A stretch of DNA of 64,000 nt from contig NC_091172.1 of assembly GCF_040958095.1 (NCBI RefSeq), forward strand, positions 29,679,070 through 29,743,069, read 5' to 3'. The notes below the pieces were generated by a model. The model worked only from the letters and a program-made list of their open reading frames with translations, searched no databases and had not been told where the DNA came from. The position numbers were made by a program, and so were the translations under genes. Source of the DNA: Procambarus clarkii. Lineage: Eukaryota; Arthropoda; Malacostraca; Decapoda; Cambaridae. Position 1 is the stretch's first letter, and each line of letters starts with the position of its first letter. Below, one piece after another: positions 10,318 to 19,806 of this stretch.

Positions 10318-10384
10318 GCACCTTGACCTTTGACCCCTGTACATACCACATAACCTTGACCGCGTGTCCGTGACCTTGACGTGG
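10318..10384. promoter_or_regulatory. cluster of nuclear-receptor half-sites
   Basis: TGACCTTTGACCC at 10324-10336 is a perfect direct repeat with 1-bp spacing (AGGTCA type, read on the minus strand). TGACCTTGA at 10371-10379 fits the extended half-site TCAAGGTCA bound by monomeric FTZ-F1/ERR-type receptors. AACCTTGACC lies between them at 10352. Four related half-sites in 67 bp exceed what one expects by chance, but the cluster could also be a degenerate ACCTTGAC tandem repeat. No linked gene is visible. Confidence 0.35.
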
Positions 10385-10768
10385 CCCTGTGATGTGGTTA
10401 CACAACCACAGTGAACCTTGAAAGTGACGTGATAGAAGCGAACATGAATAGGGGGTTGAGGACAGCGCCAGGAGGCCCCTCACGGCATGAAAGATAACGG
10501 GACATTGCTCAGGTCCTCAGGATATCAAGACCAAGTTTGGTATACCAAGGTGTATACAGTATACAATACACTATATCTAACAACAGCTAGTATCCTCGAA
10601 CTGGTATTCAGATCCTCCAGAAATTAATAGTAACTATTATATCGATGAATGGAATGTATAATTGTATAACAGTCCACATTGTATACTCCTGGTGTATTGA
10701 AGGCCACAACAGCCTAACGAATCAACCTGACAGGTAGTAGGCCTAAATAATCAAGCCAATCTTGAGGT

Positions 10769-10835
10769 TACCTTGAGGTGTTTCCGGGGCGTAGCGTCCT
10801 AGCGGCCCGGTCGTCGACCAGGCTTCCATGCGGCC
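10769..10835 (-). mobile_element. tail-1 fragment of SINE or LINE-Y
   Basis: Minus strand: CCTGGTCGACGACCGGGCCG, then CTACGCCCCGGAAACACCTC and AAGGTAACCTCAAG. It matches the tail shared by the SINEs at 20127, 33003 and 44044 and by LINE-Y at 34044. Only the tail remains, so the parent cannot be told. Confidence 0.7.
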
Positions 10836-10839
10836 TATG

Positions 10840-11600
10840 CGTAATATACTCCGTGACCAACATATCCAAGGGCAGGACATGCTTGATATATACGCAGGCC
10901 ACAGGGAACGTAACCGGCTTGTCAGTGTGTGAGAGCAATTAACGCCTCGGGCAATAACGCAGAGTGCCTACGCCGTTATCATCAAACAATGAGGACGAGA
11001 GGAAGGGATGACCCCCCGAGTCACCGTGGTAGTGAGAGATATTAATGGAACAATGAGAGAGAGAGACTTTTGAGGTGGAAGAGAACAGGTGAGACATTTT
11101 CTTCAAGAGACGCAGTTAATGTAGCAAGCAACATCCCCCCCCCCACCCCAACCCCACACCCCCCACACCCCCCCACTAGAGGTCCGTGCCTCTAGTGGAG
11201 CTCGGTAACGCCAACGTTTTCCTCTACTGCCAAGTTACTGCATTAATTTCGGTGGAGACGAGGCTGTATCTCACCGGAGTGACTCCACCAAGCTCGTGGA
11301 CCCTCTTACTGGCGATAGAAAACGGAGTCCGACTCGTTTATGGGGCACTTGGAGCAATTTTTTCTTTACGAGAGATCCGAGAGGAGCACTAAAGGCATTG
11401 GTCGAGAGTAGGAGGAGAGTAATGTGTGGGGCGAGGGCAAGGGGGGGGGGAGGGGTGGAGAAGGTGATGGAGGAATGTTAAGTGAAAGGAAGAGGTTAAA
11501 TAATATTGAAGAAATTACACGGAGATCAAGATATTTAAATGGAAAGCAGAGATGGGAAAGACAGAAAAGAAGATTCGACAGAATTTAAATGTGCGTGGAC
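10840..11600. other. no recognised gene
   Basis: Unassigned sequence with a C-rich run at 11130-11175 and a G-run near 11442. An open plus frame at 11186-11481 has no recognisable domain and no gene context. Confidence 0.4.
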
Positions 11601-11601
11601 T

Positions 11602-11680
<79 letters not shown>

Positions 11681-11738
11681 ATATGAGGGAAGTGTGTTAT
11701 GATGTCCTGCTTGCGGGGGGGGGGAGGGGGGGGGGGGT
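11602..11738. repeat. (GT)n microsatellite and G-run
   Basis: GT from 11602 to 11679, then an A-interrupted G-run at about 11716-11738. A short CA tract follows at 11762-11776. Confidence 0.95.
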
Positions 11739-11899
11739 GACGTTATCTGATGAGATTCAGGACACACACACACACAAGGTCTCGTGCTCCTGTTTATATT
11801 TTGTTTGGTTTTAGGAAATGAATCAATCACAGCTGACTGATAATAGCAACCAAACACCTTCATATCCAAACACCTGTCCCTAGTCTTGTTATTATTTTC

Positions 11900-11985
11900 T
11901 TTCTATCCATCAGTCTATCCATCTACTCATCCATCCATCAATCAATCGATCTATCCTTCAATGCCTCTACCTATCCATCTGTCTC
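11900..11985. repeat. imperfect (ATCC/ATCT)n tetranucleotide repeat
   Basis: TCTATCCATC-like units with many substitutions. Confidence 0.7.
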
Positions 11986-12273
11986 TCTTTCCCTTATGGA
12001 ATATGTAATTGTATAATGTGTGTGTGTGGCCGCCACAAACAGCAGACCAGTGGTGAGAAATACTAATAAAAATAATAGTTACCCCCTTACGCTGATACAG
12101 GGCAGTGGCTTGAGAAGCTTTTAAAAACCTCCGAAGCTTTTATGCGAGTACGTGAAAATTATTGACAGCCGGACATTTCTGGTAATTTTTCCGAGATAAA
12201 TGAATAATGGTGCTTTTTACTGTAAGACAACAAAATTGCCAAAAAGTTGGTTTCAGAAATATTTAACTGTAAA

Positions 12274-12476
12274 AGGCGGGCAGTGCCAAAAATCGTCGTG
12301 GGGGTCTGAATGTGACCCTGACACGCTGTTCTCTTTTGAATTGTGGCGACCCCGACCAGCCCTGAGTGTGGTATGGTCACAACAGCGGCTCTGGAGGCAC
12401 TTGATCTTCACCCAGGGCGTCCTGGTAACTGACTCCTGGCCGTCTTGGCTGGCAAGATGGTCCCTGCGTCCGCCAT
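12274..12476 (+). other. 203-bp near-invariant sequence, copy 1
   Basis: This block aligns without gaps to the reverse complement of 48024-48226. Only two bases differ (GTAACT versus GTAAGT, and CTGGCC versus CTGCCC), giving 201/203. Upstream DNA (about 12035-12273) is homologous to 48227-48470 but strongly diverged: shared islands are GTGGCTTGAGAA, TTTATGCGA, GAATAATGGTGC and AAATATTTAA. Downstream homology ends abruptly at GCGTCCGCCAT. Both strands are open: the plus strand reads QCQKSSWGSECDPDTLFSFE, and the minus strand reads IKCLQSRCCDHTTLRAGRGR and ends DDFWHCPP. It could be a coding exon, with CTG/GTAAGT as a good donor in the other copy, an RNA gene, or a recently converted repeat. 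I do not recognise the product. Confidence 0.55.
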
Positions 12477-12596
12477 GGCAACCATGCCCATTAATCTTAT
12501 TTACAAATGGGGGAAATAGAGGGGAAATGTCCATCATGAAGCTAGCTCGAGCGAGATCCACTAATGGGTTGATAGATCATTAACTCTGCTCGTACA

Positions 12597-12655
12597 ATGA
12601 GTGGGACTCATTATGTGTGGGACTCATTATGAGTGCGGCTCATTATGAGTGGGAC
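12597..12655. repeat. 17-bp tandem repeat, about 3-4 copies
   Basis: GAGTGGGACTCATTATG and variants in tandem. Confidence 0.8.
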
Positions 12656-12727
12656 TGTCATTACTGTCGTATTGACGACGAGTTCAATAACAATATAAAA
12701 TGCGCTGTCTAATACTATTTTTATCGT

Positions 12728-12857
12728 ATGTTCAATCAAGATGAGTGGCAGTGCTCAGTCTTTATGACGGTATGTTCACTCGCAGGATGAGTGACAGTGC
12801 CCAAAACTGTCCTTATGACGGAATGTTCACTCGCAGGATGAGTGATACTGCCCAATA
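12728..12857. repeat. about 60-bp tandem repeat, 2-2.5 copies
   Basis: Blocks GATGAGTGACAGTGCCCA and TTATGACGGAATGTTCACTC recur in order. Confidence 0.75.
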
Positions 12858-13097
12858 TATTCGCCCTTTGAGGCAAAATTAAATTCGGAAAGCGTAGAGA
12901 GGGGAAACTCATGCAAGGATTTGATCAAGGAGACACAAATGCGAATTTGAACATTTTGATTCAGGATGTGTTCTTTTTTTATAGAAAAATATATAGGCAA
13001 ATTATGGCTTGAAAATAGGGTTATATTTAAAAAAAATCCTAAATATCGACATAGACGTAAATTGAGAAATTTCAAGTGAAAATATTTTGATACAAAT

Positions 13098-13205
13098 ATC
13101 ACAATCCAAGCCAATTTTACATCACAATCCAAGCCTATATTATCACAATCCAAGCCAATTTTACATCATAATCCAAGCCTATTTTATCACAATCCAAGCA
13201 AAATT
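13098..13205. repeat. about 25-bp tandem repeat, 4-5 copies
   Basis: TCACAATCCAAGCC followed by AATTTTACA or TATTTTA alternates. Confidence 0.85.
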
Positions 13206-13462
13206 GCATTACTCGTGTAGCAACAAATTGTTCTACCCAGTTTCCCATTTAATCAGAGCACAAGATAAACGTCCAATAAGCATGACAGAAAACTTCAACA
13301 TAACCCAACTGGTGATTGTTAGTTGAAAGTCTTACCAATATTGCCAGGGCCTCGACAAGATCACAATTACATGTCAAAGTTCAAGTTTCCAGTTGTACAA
13401 TATGAAACAAATATCCTCCACTTACTATAAACCGAAGGCCAGGAACTAAATTGTGTGTGTGT

Positions 13463-13576
13463 ATACTCACCTATTTGTGTTTGCGGGGGTTGAGCTTTGG
13501 CTCTTTGGTTCCACCTCTCAACCGTCAATCAACTGGTGTACAGATTCCTGAGCCTATACTGGGCTCTATCATGTGT

Positions 13577-13658
<82 letters not shown>
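13463..13658 (-). mobile_element. LINE-X 3' UTR (tail 2) and adjoining (GT)n
   Basis: Plus-strand TACTCACCTATTTGTG, GGGGGTTGAGCTTTGGCTC and TCAATCAACTGGTGTACAGA are the antisense of the LINE-X UTR seen at 2024-2110. Short GT sequence lies on the left, and a pure GT tract at 13572-13658 interrupts the element on the right. No coding part remains. Confidence 0.8.
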
Positions 13659-13660
<2 letters not shown>

Positions 13661-13997
13661 ACTACCCTTCCTGCAACAGAGTGAAGTACACTTGGACAAA
13701 CGGAAGAGCTCTCATACTATCAAATGGGTCAGGCAGGGAACCTCTCTCTCCCTCTCTCTCACTACTCTCAACATCACATATCTGCATGTAGATTATTTAA
13801 CTATATATCTCTTACACAACAATTCCCTACAATTTTCTCTGTGTATTGAAAGAGAAGCGTCAGAGGTGGAGCTACTGGGCGACATAACCAGAGAGCATGG
13901 GGAGGGGGATTGTGTGAAATCCTGGTTTAGGCTTCAGTGGAAGCCTCTGGAATCCTAGTGGGTGCGGTAGTAGACCAGGTTGTAATTCTTTTGACGG

Positions 13998-14073
13998 TGT
14001 CGTGGCGCAGTGGACTAGAGCGTGCCTGGGAACACCCAGAGCATAGGTTCGAATCCTCATCACGGCTAATGTG
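13998..14073 (+). mobile_element. tRNA-like head of a SINE
   Basis: GTGGCGCAGTGGACTAGAGC fits a Pol III A box with its D-loop. GGTTCGAATCC at about 14046-14056 is a perfect B box. The 5' CGTG can pair with CACG near 14066. The mid-region does not fold as a clean anticodon arm, so a SINE head is likelier than a working tRNA gene. The next 35 bp are T-rich and lead into a minisatellite. Confidence 0.55.
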
Positions 14074-14109
14074 GATTTGTTCTTTTATATAACTCTTAAT
14101 GTCTTATTT

Positions 14110-14370
14110 TCTCTCGACCCAGTGTGACCCCTGGCACGCTGTGACCCCTGGCACGCTGTGACCCCTGGCACTGTGTGACCCCTGGCACTGTGACCCCTGG
14201 CACTGTGTGACCCCTGGCACTATGTGACCCTGGCACTGTGTGACCCCTGGCACTGTATGACCCCTGGCACTGTGTGACCCCTGGCACTGTGACCCCTGGC
14301 ACTGTGACCCCTGGCACTGTATGACACCTGGCACTGTATGACACCTGGCACTGTGTGACCCCTGGCACTG
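14110..14370. repeat. 17-bp minisatellite, about 15 copies
   Basis: Unit GTGACCCCTGGCACTGT with 14-17 bp length variants. Frames through it read repeated VPGVTQCQG and are artefacts. Confidence 0.95.
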
Positions 14371-14454
14371 TTTGATCATGCATATCGCAGTGCCAGTGCC
14401 ACAAGGACTCAGGCAGCACCAGGATCACTCATATCCTATGTTCAAACTTATATC

Positions 14455-14606
14455 TTTAGTTCCAGTGTGGGGTCCAGTGTGGGGTCCAGTGTGGGGTCCA
14501 GTGTGGGGTCCAGTGTGGGGTCCAGTGTGGGGTCCAGTGTGGGGTCCAGTGTGGGGTCCAGTATGGGGTCCAGTATGGGGTCCAGTGTGGGGTCCAGTGT
14601 GGGGTC
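14455..14606. repeat. 12-bp minisatellite, 12 copies
   Basis: GTCCAGTGTGGG repeats almost perfectly, with two ATGGGG variants. Because the unit is a multiple of three, it yields VWGP or TGPH repeat frames. It follows the 17-bp array after 85 bp. Confidence 0.97.
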
Positions 14607-14609
14607 GCT

Positions 14610-15110
14610 TCAATACCAGACCTGACCTAATCCCTGGAGTGTCCAATCCCGCTCAGGTTAGATTGGCTGCCGTCTAGACCCCACCAATCAGCCCCCCCCC
14701 TCACAACCCACAACCTCTCCACCTTCCCTTGCTTCTCCTCCCGTGTAAGTTCGGGAAGATATCTGACACTGAGATACCATCAAGGGTCGAGACTGTGTTT
14801 CCAGCGACGTGAGAAAGAAAAAGTTAATCATAAGATCCGTTTTTTGTTACGAGGTTGAACAAGAAGACTTCGGAGGTTCATCAGTTACTCTTCAACACTC
14901 AACACTGCTTCGTCCCACACAACACTAATGGGTTTGTTTTTCCGGTATCTCATCATCTTCCCAAGAAGCAACAAAATAATTTCCGTGTTTTTCTAAGTGT
15001 CTAACGACTGGACTGAGGTGATTCTAAATTGTTGAGCAGCCTGGGAACGATGATAGTTTTGCGTGTTGTGTTGGTAGAAGTTCTAGTTGCATCATGGGGG
15101 AGTTAAGACA
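14610..15110. other. no recognised gene
   Basis: Mixed-composition DNA with no repeat family or coding signal recognised. Confidence 0.45.
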
Positions 15111-15112
15111 CT

Positions 15113-15186
15113 CTGCGGGCTCACCATAGCCCGTGCTACTTGGAACTTTTTGTTCCAGGTAGCGAATCTTTAACAACATCATCATG
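15113..15186 (+). mobile_element. (AAC)n-tail element
   Basis: CTGCGGGCTCACCATAGCCC, GTGCTACTTGGAAC, TTTTTGTTCCAGGTAGCGAA and TCTTTAACAACATCATCATG. The tail has drifted from AAC to ATC. Confidence 0.75.
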
Positions 15187-15484
15187 GGGGTCTGGTGACG
15201 GCTCAGTCTTAGCGTCCAGGTCGGCAGTAGACAAACTTTCTTAATTGGTTTGATGAGAAGGGTTGATGCTCTGAGTGTGCAGCTGATAGGTGTTTACTGT
15301 AGAGGGATTGTGAAGGAAACAATCAGTACCTGAGCAGCTGCAGCCGTGCAGGTGGTAGAGTGTCAAAGGAGGATGGATCAGACTCATGATGAAGACTATT
15401 AGTGAGTCTCACTCAGGTGCAGAGACCACACAGCCCTGAGTTACTCCTGACAGATTGCAGCAACTTGCAAGACATAACAAGTAA

Positions 15485-15830
15485 GTGAACCAAGTGCTAT
15501 ATCCAGGTATATCCAAGTGTTATATATATCCAAGTGTTATATCCAGGTATATCCAAGTGTTATATATATCCAAGTGTTATATCCAGGTATATCCAAGTGT
15601 TATATATATCCAAGTGTTATATCCAGGTATATCCAAGTGTTATTGGTCCAGGGAACCAAGTGTTATATCCAGGTATATCCAAGTGTTATATATATCCACG
15701 TGTTATATCCAGGTATATCCAAGTGTTATTGGTCCAGGGAACCAAGTGTTATATCCAGATATATCCAAGTGTTATTGTTCCAGGTATATCCAAGGTTATA
15801 TCCAGGTGTTATATCCCGGTAAGAAAATTT
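15485..15830. repeat. compound minisatellite of TATCCAGG/TATCCAAGTGT units
   Basis: Two short unit types (CCAAGTGTTATATCCAGG and CCAAGTGTTATATATAT) alternate in 41-bp pairs, with two insertions of TTGGTCCAGGGAA. All three frames are open because stops are absent. Confidence 0.9.
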
Positions 15831-15971
15831 CCCTGGAACATAAGTAAGATATAACACTTCCGGTTCCAAGGAAACTTGAAGACGCTGAATGATGTCTATT
15901 CTGGGACAGTGTTGGCAGAATGATTATCATCAAGAATGAGAATGGAACACGACACATGATTTATCTCACTT

Positions 15972-16046
15972 TGACCAGACCACACACTAGAAGGTGAAGG
16001 GACGACGACGACGTTTCGGTCCGTCCTGGACCATTCTCAAGTCGAT
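15972..16046 (-). mobile_element. Penelope-like terminal repeat, single arm
   Basis: TTGACCAGACCACACACTAG through GTTTCGGTCCGTCC to CTCAAGTCGATTA. It has one extra GAC triplet in the GACGACGAC run compared with 8741. The partner arm of the palindrome is absent. Confidence 0.75.
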
Positions 16047-16084
16047 TATCTCACTGGTGGTGGAGGCGCTCGGTGCGATAGAGT

Positions 16085-16480
16085 AATGATTTGGGACTCT
16101 AAAAGTGCTTCCAACTTTCGCTTGATCATTCGTGTGTACCACCAAACGATACTCCATACATCCTGAAAAATTAATAATATTTTATCTAATCTAGCCATAA
16201 TGTTTTGGGTGGAGGTGGCTTCTATAACTTCACTCAGTATATTCCACTTGTTAACTACCCATACAGGATACGCAAACCAGTATTTCCTTACATTTCTTTG
16301 GTTCATTTGCATTTCCAGCTTCCACCTATGTCCTCTCCTTCTACTTTCTCTCAATTTAAGGAGGATATATTCAGACTCATCTTGTCTATTCCTCGCAGTA
16401 TCTTATATGAAGTGATCATATTTCCTGCTTCTTCTCTCATAATATCAGGTTATAAGATTTAGTTCGATTAACCTGTTTTC
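16085..16480 (-). pseudogene. LINE-X C-terminal fragment
   Basis: The minus strand reads RRRGHRWKLEMQMNQRNVRK, then VNKWNILSEVIEATS. This matches in order the C-terminus of the LINE at 56600-56780 (RSHRYKLAKHRCRRNIRKFT, WNKLGEKVVEAKT). Upstream (16380-16440) the frame is broken. The open stretch below 16200 has lost similarity. It is a decayed, 5'-truncated copy. Confidence 0.8.
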
Positions 16481-16543
16481 GTAGGCGCAACCCCGTTTAT
16501 TCTAATCTTGTTGCAAACTTCTCAACTTTTCAATGCTGGTCTT

Positions 16544-16817
16544 GTGTTGCACGGGGCCGGACGTGTTGCACGGGGCCGGACGTGTTGAACGGGGCCGGAC
16601 GTGTTGCACGGGGCCGGACGTGTTGCACGGGGCCGGACGTGTTGCACGGGGCCGGACGTGTTGCACGGGGCCGGACGTGTTGAACGGGGCCGGACGTGTT
16701 GAACGGGGCCGGACGTGTTGCACGGGGCCGGACGTGTTGCACGGGGCCGGACGTGTTGCACGGGGCCGGACGTGTTGAACGGGGCCGGACGTGTTGCACG
16801 GGGCCGGACGTGTTGCA
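16544..16817. repeat. 19-bp minisatellite, 14 copies
   Basis: GTGTTGCACGGGGCCGGAC repeats 14 times with one variable base (GCAC or GAAC). It is GC- and CpG-rich. The frames on both strands are repeat artefacts. Confidence 0.97.
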
Positions 16818-16983
16818 CACTACAGCACAAAGTAGCGAGAGCAGCGCCATCTGACACCATGAGGGTCGGGGCCCAATGTTATATGTACTCGGCGACTGTA
16901 TGGTGGGGCCCAGGAGCTGCTTATATTCCTTAACACACTACACATATAGATGATTACACATGCACATATAAAAGCACAAGTAC

Positions 16984-17119
<136 letters not shown>

Positions 17120-17265
17120 TCACTTTCATTTAGTTAAAGCGGTGCCTGGAGGCGTCTCTCCTTCTCTCCCTCAATATCAATCCAATACGTGTGAAGTGGA
17201 GGCGTCCGGCTCCAGCCGGACGCACCTCACCCCAACATGTTGACGCCTAGCTGGCTTTTTCTTGT

Positions 17266-17334
17266 TGATGGGATCACCATAACCCGTGCTACTTGGAACT
17301 TTTTCTTCCAGTTAGCTAATCTTAAACAACAACA
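17266..17334 (+). mobile_element. (AAC)n-tail element
   Basis: GGATCACCATAACCCGTGCT, ACTTGGAAC, TTTTTCTTCCAG and TCTTAAACAACAACAG. Confidence 0.75.
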
Positions 17335-17353
17335 GCCTAGCTGGCTCTTCAAG

Positions 17354-17530
17354 CACCCCGTCCTCCTAAGGCTCCCCAAATGTCATGAAAACCCGTCAAT
17401 TTAAAGTGGTCTCTCCTAACTTACCAGAGGACCCAAAACAGAAAACGGGACAGTACGTCACTTTCGCCAGCCGCTTCCATTTTCTAGTACGACAATTTTT
17501 GGCCCTTAGGTAACGCATACGAGCGAAAAG
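17354..17530 (+). repeat. dispersed repeat, pair with 42763-42935
   Basis: Shares CCCGTCCTCCTAAGG, AGAGGACCCAAAACAGAAAA, CGGGACAGTACGTCACTTTC and CATACGAGC with the second copy, in the same order and orientation. The class is unknown. This copy continues into GAAAAGCGACG, whereas the other is cut by a TA microsatellite at the same point. Confidence 0.75.
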
Positions 17531-17639
17531 CGACGTTTGTTTGTGGTTGAAGACAGGTTGTAAAGACGACCCGCCGACCTGTTAATAGGTCGTGGCTCTT
17601 CACGACCCGCTCGCCGCAAACATCAGCAGGAATAGTGTG

Positions 17640-17960
17640 GACAGTTTAAACATTAGCAACAGCAGCAGCAGGAGGAACAGGAGCAGTAGCAACGAAGGAA
17701 GAAGCTGCAGTAGCAGCAGCAGAACAGTAGCAGGGAACAATCGCAGCAGTGGGAACAGCATCAGATAACAGTAGTAACATCAACAGCTTCAGCAGCTGTG
17801 AGAGAATCTGGAGCAGCACAAAACAGTAAGAATAATAAGAGCAACAACAGACGCAGCAAGAGAGAGTAAACACAGCGTGTAACAGTGATAATAATAATAA
17901 AACCAACAAACACATCCGAGCTTGACAAGTAGCACAAAACTCGCCACTTTCCAATAACTA
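17640..17960. repeat. imperfect CAG/CAA-type trinucleotide-rich region
   Basis: AGCAACAGCAGCAGCAGGAG and similar interrupted triplets; older and less regular than the other microsatellites. A CA/CG-rich low-complexity patch follows at 18020-18085. Confidence 0.65.
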
Positions 17961-18124
17961 GACAATATGAAAGCAAAAATAAGCCTTTAAGAATATTTTG
18001 AAATCCCAGAATGCTGCCATCGCACGAACGTACGCACGCACGCGCACACACACGCACGCACAGGCACGCACGCACACACACAAAAATAAAAAGGAAGAGG
18101 AAAAAAAGCAAGAGAAAAAAAGTA

Positions 18125-18240
18125 GTTAGTAAACAGTTGATTGACAGATGAGAGGCGGGCCGAAAGAGCAAAGCTCAACCCCCGCAAACACAACTAGGTG
18201 AATACAACCAGGTGAATACACACACACACACACACACATA
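18125..18240 (+). mobile_element. tail-2 module (LINE-X 3' UTR) with (CA)n end
   Basis: After an A-rich stretch come AAACAGTTGATTGACAGATG, GGCCGAAAGAGCAAAGCTCA, ACCCCCGCAAACACAACTAG, a doubled GGTGAATACAAC and (CA)n. It is identical in layout to the end of the SINE that starts 20 bp further right, so it is probably a SINE or LINE copy missing its 5' part. Confidence 0.75.
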
Positions 18241-18260
18241 CACACACAGGGGGGATCTAG

Positions 18261-18556
18261 GGGAGCCGGAGGCCGAGCGGACAGCACGCTGGACACGTGA
18301 TCCTGTGGTCCCGGGTTCGATTCCGGGCGCCGGCGAGAAGCAATGGGCAGAGTTTCTTTCACCCTAATGCCTCTGTTAACTAGCAGTAAATAGGTACCTG
18401 GGAGTTAGTCAGCTGTCACGGGCTGCTTCCTGGGGTGTGTGTGTGTGGTGTGAAAAAAAAATAATAGTAACAGTTGATTGACAGTTCAGAAGCGGGCCGA
18501 AAGAGCAGAGCTCAACCCTCGCAAGCACATCAAGGTGAGTATAATTAGGTGAGTAC
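18261..18556 (+). mobile_element. modular SINE, head A, core, tail 2 (complete)
   Basis: The tRNA-like head has an A box at 18270-18280 (AGGCCGAGCGG) and a B box at 18314-18324 (GGTTCGATTCC). GGGCGCCGG near 18325 can pair with the 5' CCGG. The core (about 18347-18435) holds AGAGTTTCTTTCACC, GCCTCTGTTAACTAGCAG, TAGGTACCTGGGAGTTAG and GGGCTGCTTCCTGGGG. A GT/A-rich linker follows, then tail 2: AGTTGATTGACAG, GAGCAGAGCTCAACC and AAGGTGAGTATAATTAGGTG. The same core occurs with other heads and tails at 20127, 21371, 30434, 33003, 43048 and 44044. It is a Pol III retroposon needing a LINE partner for mobility. Confidence 0.88.
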
Positions 18557-18613
18557 ATACACACGCATATTATATGCTCAAAATTATCAAAATAATTGTT
18601 ATTCCGAGTCTGA

Positions 18614-18799
18614 CACCACCACCACAACCACCACCACCCCCACCACCACCACAACCACCACCACCACCACCCCCACCACCACTACCACCACCCCCACCAC
18701 CACCACCACCACTACCACCACCCCCACCACCACCACCACCACAACCACCATCACCACCACCACCACCACTACCACCACCCCCACCACCACCACCTCCAC
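18614..18799. repeat. (ACC)n trinucleotide array
   Basis: CCACCACCACAACCACCACC with CCCCACC and ACTACC variants. Poly-Thr/Pro or poly-Val frames are artefacts. Confidence 0.95.
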
Positions 18800-19045
18800 C
18801 GTCGCGTCAACAAACAAACAAACAAACAATTCTGTGGCATGTTTCCGCTTCCAAATTGACCAGGAAAATTAAATCGCCAAAACAAAAAAAAATAAGCCCC
18901 GGTCCTGGCCGGAAACTGGTAAAAGCCGACAGATAGACGCAAGCATTCCGGCCAGTCGAGCAGGAATAAAAAGACCAATGTTTACCTTATTTCCGGCTTG
19001 AGCTACAAGGAATATTTTTGTTTCCAATGTGAGCGTTGGAGAAGA

Positions 19046-19806
19046 CCTCGTGTGTGTGTCCCACCACACCATCGACGGTGTGGGACACCTCGTGTGTGTG
19101 TCCCACCACACCATCGACGGTGTGGGACACCTCGTGTGTGTGTCCCACCACACCATCGACGGTGTGGGACACCTCGTGTGTGTGTCCCACCACACCATCG
19201 ACGGTGTGGGACACCTCGTGTGTGTGTCCCACCACACCATCGACGGTGTGGGACACCTCGTGTGTGTGTCCCACCACACCATCGACGGTGTGGGACACCT
19301 CGTGTGTGTGTCCCACCACACCATCGACGGTGTGGGACACCTCGTGTGTGTGTCCCACCACACCATCGACGGTGTGGGACACCTCGTGTGTGTGTCCCAC
19401 CACACCATCGACGGTGTGGGACACCTCGTGTGTGTGTCCCACCACACCATCGACGGTGTGGGACACCTCGTGTGTGTGTCCCACCACACCATCGACGGTG
19501 TGGTGGGACACCTCGTGTGTGTGTCACACCACACCATCGACGGTGTGGTGGGACACCTCGTGTGTGTGTCCCACCACACCATCGACGGTGTGGGACACCT
19601 CGTGTGTGTGTCCCACCACACCATCGACGGTGTGGGACACCTCGTGTGTGTGTCCCACACACCATCGACGGTGTGGGACACCTCGTGTGTGTGTCCCACC
19701 ACACCATCGACGGTGTGGGACACCTCGTGTGTGTGTCCCACCACACCATCGACGGTGTGGGACACCTCGTGTGTGTGTCCCACCACACCATCGACGGGGT
19801 GGGACA
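19046..19806. repeat. 42-bp minisatellite of hairpin units, 18 copies
   Basis: Each unit carries GTGTCCCACCACACC, ATCGAC and GGTGTGGGACAC, so it can fold on itself. Copies are nearly identical. Two units near 19500 and 19545 carry an extra GTG (GGTGTGGTGGGACAC) that makes the hairpin perfect, and one near 19650 lacks CCA. The period is a multiple of three, which leaves frames open on both strands (VCVSHHTIDGVGHL, WWDTHTRCPTPSMV). No start context, signal peptide or flanking exon was seen. Confidence 0.97.

Noticed and set aside
12274-12476. U1/U2-type snRNA on the minus strand (ACTTACCAGGACG, AAGATCAAGTG and GATTTTTGG motifs)
   Set aside because: Only short motif resemblances; the order, stems and overall length do not fit any snRNA I know.
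12274-12476. Prokineticin/colipase-like cysteine domain on the minus strand
   Set aside because: Two of the expected cysteines are absent and the spacing match is weak.
18261-18335. A genuine tRNA gene
   Set aside because: A and B boxes are good, but the unit continues into a SINE core found behind other heads, and the cloverleaf is not cleanly formed.
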